From contig CANQZB010000005.1 in the NCBI GenBank assembly GCA_947628195.1, positions 1 through 18,658 of the forward strand: a stretch of 18,658 nucleotides of DNA, read 5' to 3'. Position 1 is the stretch's first letter, and each line of letters begins with the position of its first letter. The translations under genes were made by a program, and so were the position numbers. This DNA is from an uncultured Clostridia bacterium (GTDB taxonomy: Bacteria; Bacillota; Clostridia; Christensenellales; UBA1242). This document shows, one piece after another, positions 10,161-18,172 of this stretch. The notes beneath the pieces are model-generated. The model was not told where the DNA came from and did no database searches. It saw nothing but the letters and a program-made list of their open reading frames with translations.

Positions 10161-13100
10161 ATGGATATAACATTAAACGAATTAAATTTTTTGCTTAACA
10201 ATATGGAATTTAAACTTAATAACAGCGAAAAGGAGTTGTTGTTAAATTATTGCCAAAAGCGCGGTTTGGAAATTGATGAACTGCGTGAAGATATTTTAAA
10301 AACAAGCATGGAAAAACTTTTAACTGTTAGAGCACCTAGATTTTTGGCAAGTTCAACCTTAAGTTTTCATGAATTTTTGCTAATTTTAAAAAGGAATGGC
10401 TTTTCATTAACGCTTGACCATGCTGAAATTAGGGAAATGTATGAAATCTTTATGGCAATGCATAAAGAAAATGTGCACAATATGGATAGGGCCACCGTTG
10501 GCATGATTTTTAAAGGCGCCAAAAAGTATATGATTGCAAATTCAGATAGATTTGTTGATTTTTCTAAAGTTAAAGATTTAATCAAAACTCATCAATCTGA
10601 AACGGACTTAAAATTATACAAAGCATTTTATAAAATAGACCAAAAATTTAAGGAAACAAACTTTTCTGGCGAAAAATTGCCGGTGGACACTTTAATAAAG
10701 AACTGCTACAAAAAAGCACAACAAGTGTGTGCAGAACTCAATGTGGAAGAAGATAGCCTTATTGACGATGTTGTAAACATTATTTGGAGTTTGGCTTGCA
10801 TTTACAATTCACTAGTTAATTATACGTCCGATTTAAGCCGTGCTTCCAGCACAAGATTATCAATTTATGCAGAAAAATTGTTACAAGAGCGCATATTGGC
10901 AAAAAGCACAATATTTTATAAGGGTTTGTTAAACAATTATCCAGATATAGAATTTGAAAAAACTCAAATGTATTATTTTGATGAGTTTTTAAATATGCTA
11001 ATGAACGATTCTTTTGCCAACAAAGATGAATTGTTTAACGAACAAGATGTGTATGACTTAATTAATCACACTCCTTATTTAGTTTTTGTTGCAAATAAAG
11101 AGAAACTTGAAGGCGCGAGGGCAGCTTTAAATTTATATATGGAAGCGGTTTTAAAAGAATTTCCAAAAACCAAGCGCAAAACCACTAAGGATATTTTTAA
11201 AAAGGCCGGCTCAATTTTGGATAATTCTCCAATTGCAAACGAAAACGCAGTTAGATTGTTGTTGGGCGAAAATGTAGGCTCAATTTTAGAATCTAATTAT
11301 GGAAAAGACCATTATTTAAGCCGTAAAAATTTGTTGAAGCAAGACTATATGAAAATGAGTTTTGAAAATCTTCATATTTCAGGGATGGATTTTAACAAAC
11401 ATTCATTTGTGCTAAACACAAGAAATTCAATTTTTACAACGCTAACAATAGATAATATGTACGATTGCATATCTAATGTTTTAACCCTAACGTGTGATGC
11501 CTTAGAGATTGACGAGGAATATTTAGCAACAAAAAAACTTGCACTAGATCGTCTTGGCTTTAATGTGGGCGAAATGTTTACTGGCGATAACATTTTCGAT
11601 ATATTTGACACTTCTTCTAAATTTATTTCTCACACAAATGAAACGCGCCAAGAACTTGAAAATTACAAACAAAACATAAAAATATTATCTGGCCTGATTT
11701 CCATGCCTAATATATTTAAAATTGTTCAACATAATTTTAAATTTTTAACTCAAAACAACACAGACGAATTTAGCAAAATAATTCTTGGAAGCAAAACGCA
11801 GGAAGAATTACAAGCAAATTTAACTAAATTAATTAACTCCAAAGTTAAAACTTCTGGCAAAAATGCCGGTGTAATATATGAAAGCGAAGGCAAACATACA
11901 AAACTTCAAAAAGCAAAAATCGAAATTGATAAGTTAAGCATAAACATTGAACTTTTGCAAAAATTGGGCTTGGAATGCCAATTTGATATTCCAAAAGAAA
12001 TGGCTAAAAAATCCGCAGTTCAAAAACCTAAAAAGAACGCTAATAAAAATGACCTTGTGGACGGCTTAAATAAATTGGAAAATGACATTAACAACATCAA
12101 TGATGACACCTTGCCACTAGAACTTGAAGATAAACTTCCAGAGGAAGAAAGCATAATAGAAACTGAAGTGAACTCACCTTATGATGATTGGGCAAAACTC
12201 CAATTTGAAATGAGCGCAATATCCGAATATTTTTCCAAAATAAAATCGCTGGATACATCAAAACAAGGCTGGTATAAAACTGGCAAAAAAGTTAATACAC
12301 ATTTAGAAGATTCTGCGTGGTTGGAAAATTATCCAGTGTATAAAGATACTATTATTTACGATTTGCTTGAACGCGGTACCGCACAATTTTTGTCCACCTT
12401 TACTTTGCCAGAAAACAAAACAACAATTAGGCAAGTAAACAAAAATTTGAACGAATTATTTGCAAAAATTTTGGCGGTTAAAAATGAAATAACAATAAAT
12501 AAAAATGTTGTTGATGACACAATTGAATATTTAAATTCTATTATAGAAACAAAGCAGGCAGATAAACGCACTTTAATGGATGAAGTTCTGCTTAGCCGAA
12601 CTACAGAACCAGGACCTATGGCAGAACCAAAATATATAGACATTTTATTGGGTCGCACAAAAGAAGTTGTAAAATCTGTTAAAAAGGCAAAAATTCCGGG
12701 GCTAATAAAATCTGCCATTGCACAAATGGAAGAATTAAAAACTGCCAAAGCCAACACGAAGAACGAGATGTCCGAATACAACGTACACATCGAAAGCAGG
12801 CATTCTGCCACGGCATCTATAGAAGAATATCAGCGCTTATGCAAGTTAATAGAGGCCCTTGAAACAATAAGAGATTCTTTTGAAAAATTTAAGCAGAATT
12901 TAAACAAGGTTGATGAGATAGAAGAAACTCGTTCGCCAGAAGATGAGGCTATGAAGCAAAGAATTCAAGAAATTGAACAAAAAATTGAATCACTAAATAT
13001 CAGCCTTTCAAAGAGTGAACAGCAGGCCGAACGTTTAAAGAATGGCGAAAAAAGTGGCTCTAAAGATTTGCTTTCAAAAGTTTTAGGCCAAATTGAAACT

Positions 13101-13166
13101 AAAAAGAAAAAATTAAACCAACTATATAAAGAATTGCAATCTATTAACGAGCAATTACATTTATAA
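10161..13166 (+). CDS. Large helical protein of unknown family, 1001 residues
   Basis: I do not recognise this protein. It is soluble (no signal peptide or membrane helix), rich in Lys, Asn, Glu and Leu, and predicted mostly α-helical. The first ~600 residues look like a compact all-helical region with stretches such as LDNSPIANENAVRLLLGENV and IFDIFDTSSKFI. Residues ~628-670 form an acidic, Asn/Asp-rich flexible linker (KLENDINNINDD, LEDKLPEEESI). The last third contains long amphipathic helices, and the final ~70 residues are a clear coiled coil (MKQRIQEIEQKIESLN, LGQIETKKKKLNQL). No nucleotide-binding, protease or nuclease motif was found. It is alone between its own promoter and a very strong terminator, with AAGGAG at normal spacing. 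Composition matches its neighbours, so recent transfer is not indicated. A structural or scaffold role is possible; this is inference. Confidence 0.85.
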   Translation: MDITLNELNFLLNNMEFKLNNSEKELLLNYCQKRGLEIDELREDILKTSMEKLLTVRAPRFLASSTLSFHEFLLILKRNGFSLTLDHAEIREMYEIFMAMHKENVHNMDRATVGMIFKGAKKYMIANSDRFVDFSKVKDLIKTHQSETDLKLYKAFYKIDQKFKETNFSGEKLPVDTLIKNCYKKAQQVCAELNVEEDSLIDDVVNIIWSLACIYNSLVNYTSDLSRASSTRLSIYAEKLLQERILAKSTIFYKGLLNNYPDIEFEKTQMYYFDEFLNMLMNDSFANKDELFNEQDVYDLINHTPYLVFVANKEKLEGARAALNLYMEAVLKEFPKTKRKTTKDIFKKAGSILDNSPIANENAVRLLLGENVGSILESNYGKDHYLSRKNLLKQDYMKMSFENLHISGMDFNKHSFVLNTRNSIFTTLTIDNMYDCISNVLTLTCDALEIDEEYLATKKLALDRLGFNVGEMFTGDNIFDIFDTSSKFISHTNETRQELENYKQNIKILSGLISMPNIFKIVQHNFKFLTQNNTDEFSKIILGSKTQEELQANLTKLINSKVKTSGKNAGVIYESEGKHTKLQKAKIEIDKLSINIELLQKLGLECQFDIPKEMAKKSAVQKPKKNANKNDLVDGLNKLENDINNINDDTLPLELEDKLPEEESIIETEVNSPYDDWAKLQFEMSAISEYFSKIKSLDTSKQGWYKTGKKVNTHLEDSAWLENYPVYKDTIIYDLLERGTAQFLSTFTLPENKTTIRQVNKNLNELFAKILAVKNEITINKNVVDDTIEYLNSIIETKQADKRTLMDEVLLSRTTEPGPMAEPKYIDILLGRTKEVVKSVKKAKIPGLIKSAIAQMEELKTAKANTKNEMSEYNVHIESRHSATASIEEYQRLCKLIEALETIRDSFEKFKQNLNKVDEIEETRSPEDEAMKQRIQEIEQKIESLNISLSKSEQQAERLKNGEKSGSKDLLSKVLGQIETKKKKLNQLYKELQSINEQLHL

Positions 13167-13179
13167 AGTTAATCAATTT

Positions 13180-13210
13180 AAAATTTGCAAGCTTAACTTG
13201 CAAATTTTTT
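13180..13210 (+). terminator. Strong intrinsic terminator after the 1001-residue protein
   Basis: AAATTTGCAAG (13181-13191), loop CTTAA, CTTGCAAATTT (13197-13207), then T. A perfect 11-bp stem. Confidence 0.93.
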
Positions 13211-13233
13211 ATTTTGTTAATATAAAAATTTAG

Positions 13234-13261
13234 TTGAAATGATAAAATATTGTGATATAAT
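13234..13261 (+). promoter_or_regulatory. Promoter of the copA-copZ-thioesterase operon, extended -10
   Basis: TTGAAA (13234-13239), 16-base spacer, TG at 13253-13254, TATAAT (13256-13261). No CsoR- or CopY-type operator was recognised around it. Confidence 0.75.
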
Positions 13262-13282
13262 AATAAACGGAGTGAATTTTAA

Positions 13283-15514
13283 ATGAAAAAGATAACTCTT
13301 GGAATTGAAGGAATGACATGCGTAGCATGCTCGGGTGCAATAGAAAAGTATTTAAAAAAACAGCCCGGCATTATTTCTATAAATGTCAATTTGGTTATGG
13401 CAAATGCAGTAATTGAATATGACGAAAACATTTTAGGCATTAAACAGATAGAAACATTTATTAAGCAAAGTGGTTATAAAAGCACAGGCTTATTCAAATT
13501 AGAGGATGAAAATAAAAAATATAGAGCACAAAAAATATTCTTTATAATTTATGGTGTTTTAACTGTAATTTTGCTTTACATTTCTATGGGAATGATGGTT
13601 GGCTTGCCCTTGCCAGAATTTTTGGATATGCACAAGCACAGCATAACTTATGCAAGCGTTCTGCTAGGCTTAACTATTCTATTTTTAATTTATGGGTGGG
13701 ATATATTCAAAAATGGAATAAAAACCTTATTCCACCTTGCACCAAATATGGACACACTTGTTACTCTTGGCGTGCTTTCCAGTTTGGGATATAGCATATT
13801 TGCTTATGTGATGATTATTAAAGGCAATCACGACTATGTAAACAGCCTTTATTTTGAAAGTTGCAGTGTTATAATTTATTTTATTAAACTTGGCAGATTT
13901 ATAGATAATGTTAGCAAAAATAAAACAAAGCAAGCAATTAAAGAGTTAGTCCAACTTACCCCAAACACTGCATTTGTAAAACATGGCAATAAAGTAAAAC
14001 AAGTTGCTATTGACGAAATTAAAAAAGGGGATATTGTAATTTGCCATTCTGGTGAAAAAATTGCAGTTGATGGCAAAGTTGTTAGCGGGCAAGCGCACAT
14101 TGATGAAGCGCTTATAACTGGCGAAAGCAAACCTGTTACAAAGGCGGAAGGCGCAAATGTTTCTGCCGGCAGTGTTAATTTGGACGGATATATTGAATAT
14201 TCTGCGGAAAGAATAGGCAAAGATAGTACAATTTCAGAGATTGTTAATTTGGTTGTTGAAGCCACAAACACAAAAATGCCAATAGCAAAAATTGCAGATA
14301 GAGTAAGTGGGATTTTTGTGCCAGTTGTAATTGCAATCGCTGTGTTCGCTTTTATATTATATTTATGTTTGGGCTTGGGCGTAAAAATGGCAGTTACAAC
14401 ATTTGTAACTGTGCTTGTGGTTGCCTGCCCGTGTTCGTTGGGTTTGGCAACTCCGCTAGCGATTGTAATTAGTGAAGGAATTTGTGCAAAAAACGGAATA
14501 TTAGTAAAAAAGAGTGAAACGCTTGAACTTGCAAGCAAAGCAGATGTTGTTGTTTTTGATAAAACTGGAACACTTACATGTGGAAAATTAAAAATTTCTG
14601 GCTTTTATAATTTTTCCAATTTAAAAGAAAGTGAAATTTTAAAATTGGCTTGCAGTTTGGAGAGTAAATCGACCCACCCAATAGGCTCCGCTTTTAATGA
14701 AAAAGCAAAAGAAGATAATTTAAATCTATATAAAGTTACAAATTTTAAAAATTTGGCAGGGTTTGGCATTGTTGGCACAATAAATCAGCAAAATGTTGTT
14801 ATGGGCAATGCAAAAATTTTAGCCAAATTTAAAATTAAGAATAATTATAAGGATAAAGAAAAGGAATTATCACAATTAGGCAACAGCATTGTTTATTTGG
14901 CAATAGATAACAAAATTGTTTCGCTATTCGGCGTTAACGATGTGTTAAAGGACAATGCAAAAGAAGTTGTTTCCGCCTTGCAGAATAAAAACATTGAAGT
15001 TATTATGCTTACGGGGGATAATGAAAATATTGCAAACATTTTTGCCACCCAACTTGGAATAAAGCGCGTTATTGCAAATGTTTTGCCAAATGGAAAAACA
15101 AAAATTATAAAAAGTTTAAAAAAAGAAGGCAAAATTGTTATAATGTGCGGGGATGGAATTAATGATAGCCCAGCGTTAGCGAGTGCAGATATTGGCATAA
15201 GCGTGCATAATGGCACGAATATTGCAATGAATTCGGCAGATGTAATTTTAATGAATGACAATTTAACAAAAATTTTAGATTTAACAACTATTAGCAAAAA
15301 AGCCGTTGTGAATATTAAACAAAACTTATTTTGGGCATTCTTTTATAACTGTTTAATGATTCCTATTGCGCTGGGTGCGTTAAGGTTTGTTGGCGTAACA
15401 ATAAATCCAATGATAGCCGGGCTGGCAATGGTTTTAAGCAGTCTTACAGTGGTGTTGAATGCGTTAAGGTTAAAAATAGTAAAATTAAATAAAAAGGAGG
15501 ATAAAAATGTTTAA
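13283..15514 (+). CDS. copA: Copper(I)-exporting P1B-type ATPase
   Basis: This 743-residue pump exports Cu+ from the cytoplasm. There is one N-terminal heavy-metal-binding domain with GMTCVAC (Cys13, Cys16). The actuator has TGES (279-282), the transmembrane metal site is CPC (382-384), the phosphorylation site DKTGT (426-430), the nucleotide-domain His-Pro pair is at 465-466, and the hinge GDGIND is at 623-628. Helices 7 and 8 carry the Cu+ determinants Tyr-Asn (688-689) and Met-x-x-Ser-Ser (716-720), which supports Cu+/Ag+ over Zn2+ or Cd2+. The gene overlaps copZ by 8 bases. The upstream SD is weak (CGGAG). Copper control is expected, but no operator or csoR/copY gene is in the window. Confidence 0.96.
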   Translation: MKKITLGIEGMTCVACSGAIEKYLKKQPGIISINVNLVMANAVIEYDENILGIKQIETFIKQSGYKSTGLFKLEDENKKYRAQKIFFIIYGVLTVILLYISMGMMVGLPLPEFLDMHKHSITYASVLLGLTILFLIYGWDIFKNGIKTLFHLAPNMDTLVTLGVLSSLGYSIFAYVMIIKGNHDYVNSLYFESCSVIIYFIKLGRFIDNVSKNKTKQAIKELVQLTPNTAFVKHGNKVKQVAIDEIKKGDIVICHSGEKIAVDGKVVSGQAHIDEALITGESKPVTKAEGANVSAGSVNLDGYIEYSAERIGKDSTISEIVNLVVEATNTKMPIAKIADRVSGIFVPVVIAIAVFAFILYLCLGLGVKMAVTTFVTVLVVACPCSLGLATPLAIVISEGICAKNGILVKKSETLELASKADVVVFDKTGTLTCGKLKISGFYNFSNLKESEILKLACSLESKSTHPIGSAFNEKAKEDNLNLYKVTNFKNLAGFGIVGTINQQNVVMGNAKILAKFKIKNNYKDKEKELSQLGNSIVYLAIDNKIVSLFGVNDVLKDNAKEVVSALQNKNIEVIMLTGDNENIANIFATQLGIKRVIANVLPNGKTKIIKSLKKEGKIVIMCGDGINDSPALASADIGISVHNGTNIAMNSADVILMNDNLTKILDLTTISKKAVVNIKQNLFWAFFYNCLMIPIALGALRFVGVTINPMIAGLAMVLSSLTVVLNALRLKIVKLNKKEDKNV

Positions 15515-15722
15515 TAAAAATTATGAAAAGCGTATTGTTGTGGAAGGTATGCACTGCATGCATTGCGCAAAAAAGGTGGAAGAAAGCCTTAAAAAAATTA
15601 AAGGGGTAAAAAAGGTTCAGGTGGATGTGGAAACGGGCAGGGTTGTAATTTTATCTAAAACTGAAATTGACAATGCTTTAATAAATTCTGCCATTGAAGA
15701 TTTAGGATATAAGGTAAAGTAG
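15507..15722 (+). CDS. copZ: Copper chaperone, HMA-domain protein
   Basis: This 71-residue single heavy-metal-associated domain carries GMHCMHC (the GMxCxxC metal loop) near residue 14, then VEESLKKIKGVKKVQVDVE and a C-terminal DLGYKV, the full βαββαβ layout. It carries cytosolic Cu+ to the metal-binding domain of CopA. AAAGGAGG lies within the end of copA and the coding regions overlap by 8 bases, so synthesis is coupled. The Met-His rather than Thr-x-x in the metal loop is a common CopZ variant (MHCMHC) and adds potential ligands. Confidence 0.93.
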   Translation: MFNKNYEKRIVVEGMHCMHCAKKVEESLKKIKGVKKVQVDVETGRVVILSKTEIDNALINSAIEDLGYKVK

Positions 15723-15728
15723 GAATAT

Positions 15729-16445
15729 ATGAAATTAGCAAAAGAATTAAAAGTTAGTGCCAGTATGGCAGGTGCGGATGAGTGCTTATCCGTAATTGGA
15801 ACTTTTGAAATTGTTGAAAACGCCATAACAGAACTTATGGGGAAATTAAAAATTGACGGAATAACTGCAAAGAACAAATACAATGCTTTTTGGGTGTTTT
15901 CAAAAAGCAGAGTAAAATTTTTTAACAAAATTAAATGGAACGAAAATTTAAATGTAACATGCTTTATTTCGGTTAAAACGTTAGCCAAACTTCAGTTTGA
16001 CGTTCAAGCAAAAAATGCAAACAATCAGCCAATTTTTTATGCACGTGTTGAAGGCTGTGTGCTAGATATTTCCACACAAAGAATAAGAAAGGTTACAACT
16101 GTTGGCGTGGACGATTGCATTGTGCCGGAACAATCAATTAAGGATGTGGAATTTTCCAAATTCGATTATGTTGATTTGCCAATTTTAGAGCAAGTTAAAA
16201 TTAGGTCCACAAACATTGATATGTCCCACCATACCAATAATTTGGAATATTTAAGGTTTATTTTAAACACTTATTCTGTAAACGAATTAACAACAAAACC
16301 AATTAAAGAAATGGAAGTGATTTTTTCAAATCAATCGTTTGAAAATGATGTTTTAAATGTTCTAAAATTAAAAATGCAAAATAAAGATGCAATAGTTTTG
16401 CAAAAAGAAGATAAACCCGTTATTAAATGCGAAATTGTGTTTTAG
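15729..16445 (+). CDS. Acyl-ACP thioesterase, double hot-dog (FatA/B-like)
   Basis: This 238-residue protein has two hot-dog domains. The first (~5-130) has FWVFSKSRVKF and strand-rich NVTCFISVKT. The second (~155-238) contains VKIRSTNIDMSHHTNN (Asp164 to Asn171) followed by LEYLRFILNTYS, the catalytic-region pattern of bacterial acyl-ACP thioesterases. The enzyme would release free fatty acids from acyl-ACP in the cytosol. It starts 6 bases after the copZ stop with AGGA as the ribosome site, so it shares the copper operon. The link to copper is not known from family knowledge; membrane lipid adjustment is a possible reason, or simple operon capture. No intrinsic terminator was seen after it. 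Confidence 0.82.
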   Translation: MKLAKELKVSASMAGADECLSVIGTFEIVENAITELMGKLKIDGITAKNKYNAFWVFSKSRVKFFNKIKWNENLNVTCFISVKTLAKLQFDVQAKNANNQPIFYARVEGCVLDISTQRIRKVTTVGVDDCIVPEQSIKDVEFSKFDYVDLPILEQVKIRSTNIDMSHHTNNLEYLRFILNTYSVNELTTKPIKEMEVIFSNQSFENDVLNVLKLKMQNKDAIVLQKEDKPVIKCEIVF

Positions 16446-16515
16446 TGCGTTCGCCCGTTTGATGTTTATAAAATTTTTAAAAATGTTTTAATTTTAACTT
16501 TTTTATAAAATTTTA

Positions 16516-16524
16516 TGTTATAAT
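16516..16524 (+). promoter_or_regulatory. Extended -10 promoter of the flavodoxin cluster
   Basis: TG (16516-16517), one base, then TATAAT (16519-16524). No convincing -35 was found in the very AT-rich sequence upstream, and the extended -10 may compensate. AAAGGAG follows before ATG 16547. Confidence 0.65.
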
Positions 16525-16546
16525 ATAAATATAAAAGGAGATTAAA

Positions 16547-17026
16547 ATGAAAAAATTAGTTGCATTTTTTAGTGCCAGTGGCACAACAAAGCAGGTTGCA
16601 AATATTCTTGCAGAGGCGATAGGGGCAGATGTGTTTGAAATTGTTCCATCTAAGCCTTACACCAGTGCAGACTTAAATTGGATGGACAAACACAGCCGTT
16701 CAAGTGTGGAAATGGCGGACAAAACTGCTCGCCCTCAAATTAAAAACGAACTTAAAAATATGGCAGAATATGATGTTGTGTTTTTAGGTTTCCCAATTTG
16801 GTGGTACACCGCACCAAGAATTATAAACACCTTTTTGGAAAGTTATAATTTTAGTGGCAAAACTGTTGTGCTTTTTGCAACTTCTGGCGGAAGCGGGCTT
16901 GGCAACACAGCTAAAGATTTAAAACCTTCTTGCGACGAAACAACCAAAATAATTTCTGGCAAACTACTTAATGGTCGCCCTTCAAAAGAAGAATTGAAAA
17001 CTTGGGTTGAGAGTTTAAAATTATAA
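16547..17026 (+). CDS. Flavodoxin-family protein
   Basis: This 159-residue cytosolic FMN protein begins with the β1/phosphate-loop motif LVAFFSASGTTKQVA (FMN phosphate loop SASGTTK, 9-15). It has GFPIWWYTAPRIINTFLE (the 50s-60s-type FMN-contact aromatic loop) and ATSGGSGLGNTAKDL. The Ser/Thr-rich, Cys-free phosphate loop and the WWYTAPR stretch match the Flavodoxin_4 group common in gut Firmicutes. Such proteins transfer electrons or act as small quinone or oxidoreductase partners; the specific partner is unknown. It heads a cluster with a small membrane protein, a CMD-cupin protein and a hydrolase that share a + strand layout with 30-100 base gaps. Confidence 0.92.
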   Translation: MKKLVAFFSASGTTKQVANILAEAIGADVFEIVPSKPYTSADLNWMDKHSRSSVEMADKTARPQIKNELKNMAEYDVVFLGFPIWWYTAPRIINTFLESYNFSGKTVVLFATSGGSGLGNTAKDLKPSCDETTKIISGKLLNGRPSKEELKTWVESLKL

Positions 17027-17058
17027 ACTATCAGTTTAAAAAATTAAAGGAGAGGAAT

Positions 17059-17292
17059 GTGAAAAGCAGTGTGAAAAAAATATTGTTGGTAATTTTTACT
17101 ATTTTTTCCATTTTACTTTTTATTTTTGGGCTATTTCATATACCTATTTTAAGTTCGTTAGGTGTACAATTCCCTGAAAGAAATTTCTTGTGGGGTTTGA
17201 GCATCATACCAACGGTAATTGTTAGTGCAATACCTTTAATCATTTGCGGTTATTTGTGGATAAAATCAAAAAACAACAAACACAAAAGTTAA
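17059..17292 (+). CDS. Small membrane protein, two transmembrane helices
   Basis: This 77-residue protein starts with GTG at 17059, with AAAGGAGAGG just upstream. An ATG at 17057 is followed at once by TGA and cannot be the start. The hydrophobic helices are at about 7-28 (ILLVIFTIFSILLFIFGLF) and 46-69 (LSIIPTVIVSAIPLIICGYL). Both ends are Lys-rich, so both should be cytosolic, with a short external loop containing FPERN. No family was recognised. It lies 32 bases after the flavodoxin gene and 32 bases before the CMD-cupin gene, suggesting one transcript and perhaps a membrane partner for those redox proteins. Confidence 0.7.
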   Translation: MKSSVKKILLVIFTIFSILLFIFGLFHIPILSSLGVQFPERNFLWGLSIIPTVIVSAIPLIICGYLWIKSKNNKHKS

Positions 17293-17324
17293 CAAGACAA
17301 CAAAAAAATAAAAAAGGGGAGATT

Positions 17325-18077
17325 ATGAAAAAAATAACACAAGATGCAGGAAGAAAACAACTTGGGGATTTTGCCCCAGATTTTGCACATTTCAATGATG
17401 ATGTGCTTTTCGGTGAGAATTGGAATAATGGCGATGTTGACCTTAAAACAAGGTGCATTATAACCGTTGTTGGGCTTATGTCATCTGGCATAACGGATAG
17501 TTCACTTATCTACCACTTGCAAAATGCAAAAAATAATGGCGTAAGCAAAAAGGAAATTGCAGCCATTATCACCCATTGTGCTTTTTATGTCGGTTGGCCA
17601 AAAGCGTGGGCAGTGTTTAGGTTGGCAAAAGATGTTTGGGGCGAAAAAGTTGATGCCAAAACCGAAAAAGAAATTTATCAAAACACAATTTTCTTCCCAA
17701 TAGGCAACCCTAATGATGCGTTTAAAGATTATTTTATTGGGCAAAGTTATCTTGCGCCAATTTGCAAAGAGCAAGGCATATTCAATGTAACCTTTGAACC
17801 TGGTTGTTGCAACAATTGGCATATTCATCATGCAAAAAGTGGCGGTGGGCAAATTCTTATTTGTGTTGGCGGCAGAGGATATTATCAAGAATATGGCAAA
17901 AAGGCCATTGAACTTAAACCCGGCGATTGTGTGAATATTCCAGCAAATGTCAAACATTGGCATGGTGCAGCAAAGAACAGTTGGTTCTCTCATCTTGCAA
18001 TCGAAGTGCCGGGAGTTAAAACTTCAAACGAGTGGCTCGAGCCAGTTGATGACAAACAATACAACAAATTGAAATGA
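17325..18077 (+). CDS. Carboxymuconolactone decarboxylase-like / cupin fusion protein
   Basis: This 250-residue protein has two domains. Residues ~20-105 are a CMD/AhpD-like helical domain (VDLKTRCIITVVGLMSSG, then THCAFYVGWPKAWAVFRL with His84 and Cys85). Residues ~150-230 are a cupin barrel (FEPGCCNNWHIHHAKSGGGQ with His166 and His168; ELKPGDCVNIPANVKHWHG with His211), giving a usual three-His metal site. I chose the ATG at 17325, preceded by AAGGGGAG; an in-frame extension to 17244 overlaps the previous gene. CMD-cupin fusions of this size are widespread in anaerobes next to flavodoxins and hydrolases; their reaction is not established. The lone His-Cys of the CMD domain lacks the CxxC of peroxidatic AhpD, which argues against a simple peroxidase. 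Confidence 0.88.
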   Translation: MKKITQDAGRKQLGDFAPDFAHFNDDVLFGENWNNGDVDLKTRCIITVVGLMSSGITDSSLIYHLQNAKNNGVSKKEIAAIITHCAFYVGWPKAWAVFRLAKDVWGEKVDAKTEKEIYQNTIFFPIGNPNDAFKDYFIGQSYLAPICKEQGIFNVTFEPGCCNNWHIHHAKSGGGQILICVGGRGYYQEYGKKAIELKPGDCVNIPANVKHWHGAAKNSWFSHLAIEVPGVKTSNEWLEPVDDKQYNKLK

Positions 18078-18172
18078 AAAAATAGAAGGAAAAATCATAT
18101 CAAAGATCGTTTTTACATTCGCACAGCTTTATAAATAAATTTATATGCAGTGTTCATTTAAAGGAGAGAATT

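Noticed and set aside
12356..12811. Minus-strand open frame (~151 codons) opposite the 1001-residue gene
   Set aside because: No SD, promoter or recognisable motif; the composition is that of an antisense shadow.
13200..13282. Copper operator (CsoR/CopY) at the copA promoter
   Set aside because: No GC-containing inverted repeat or TACA..TGTA motif in this AT-only stretch.
13876..14538. Long open frame on the minus strand (~220 codons) opposite copA
   Set aside because: Its translation is Ser/Thr/Ile-rich without family motifs, lacks an SD, and lies wholly opposite a well-supported P-type ATPase; it is a by-product of copA codon use.
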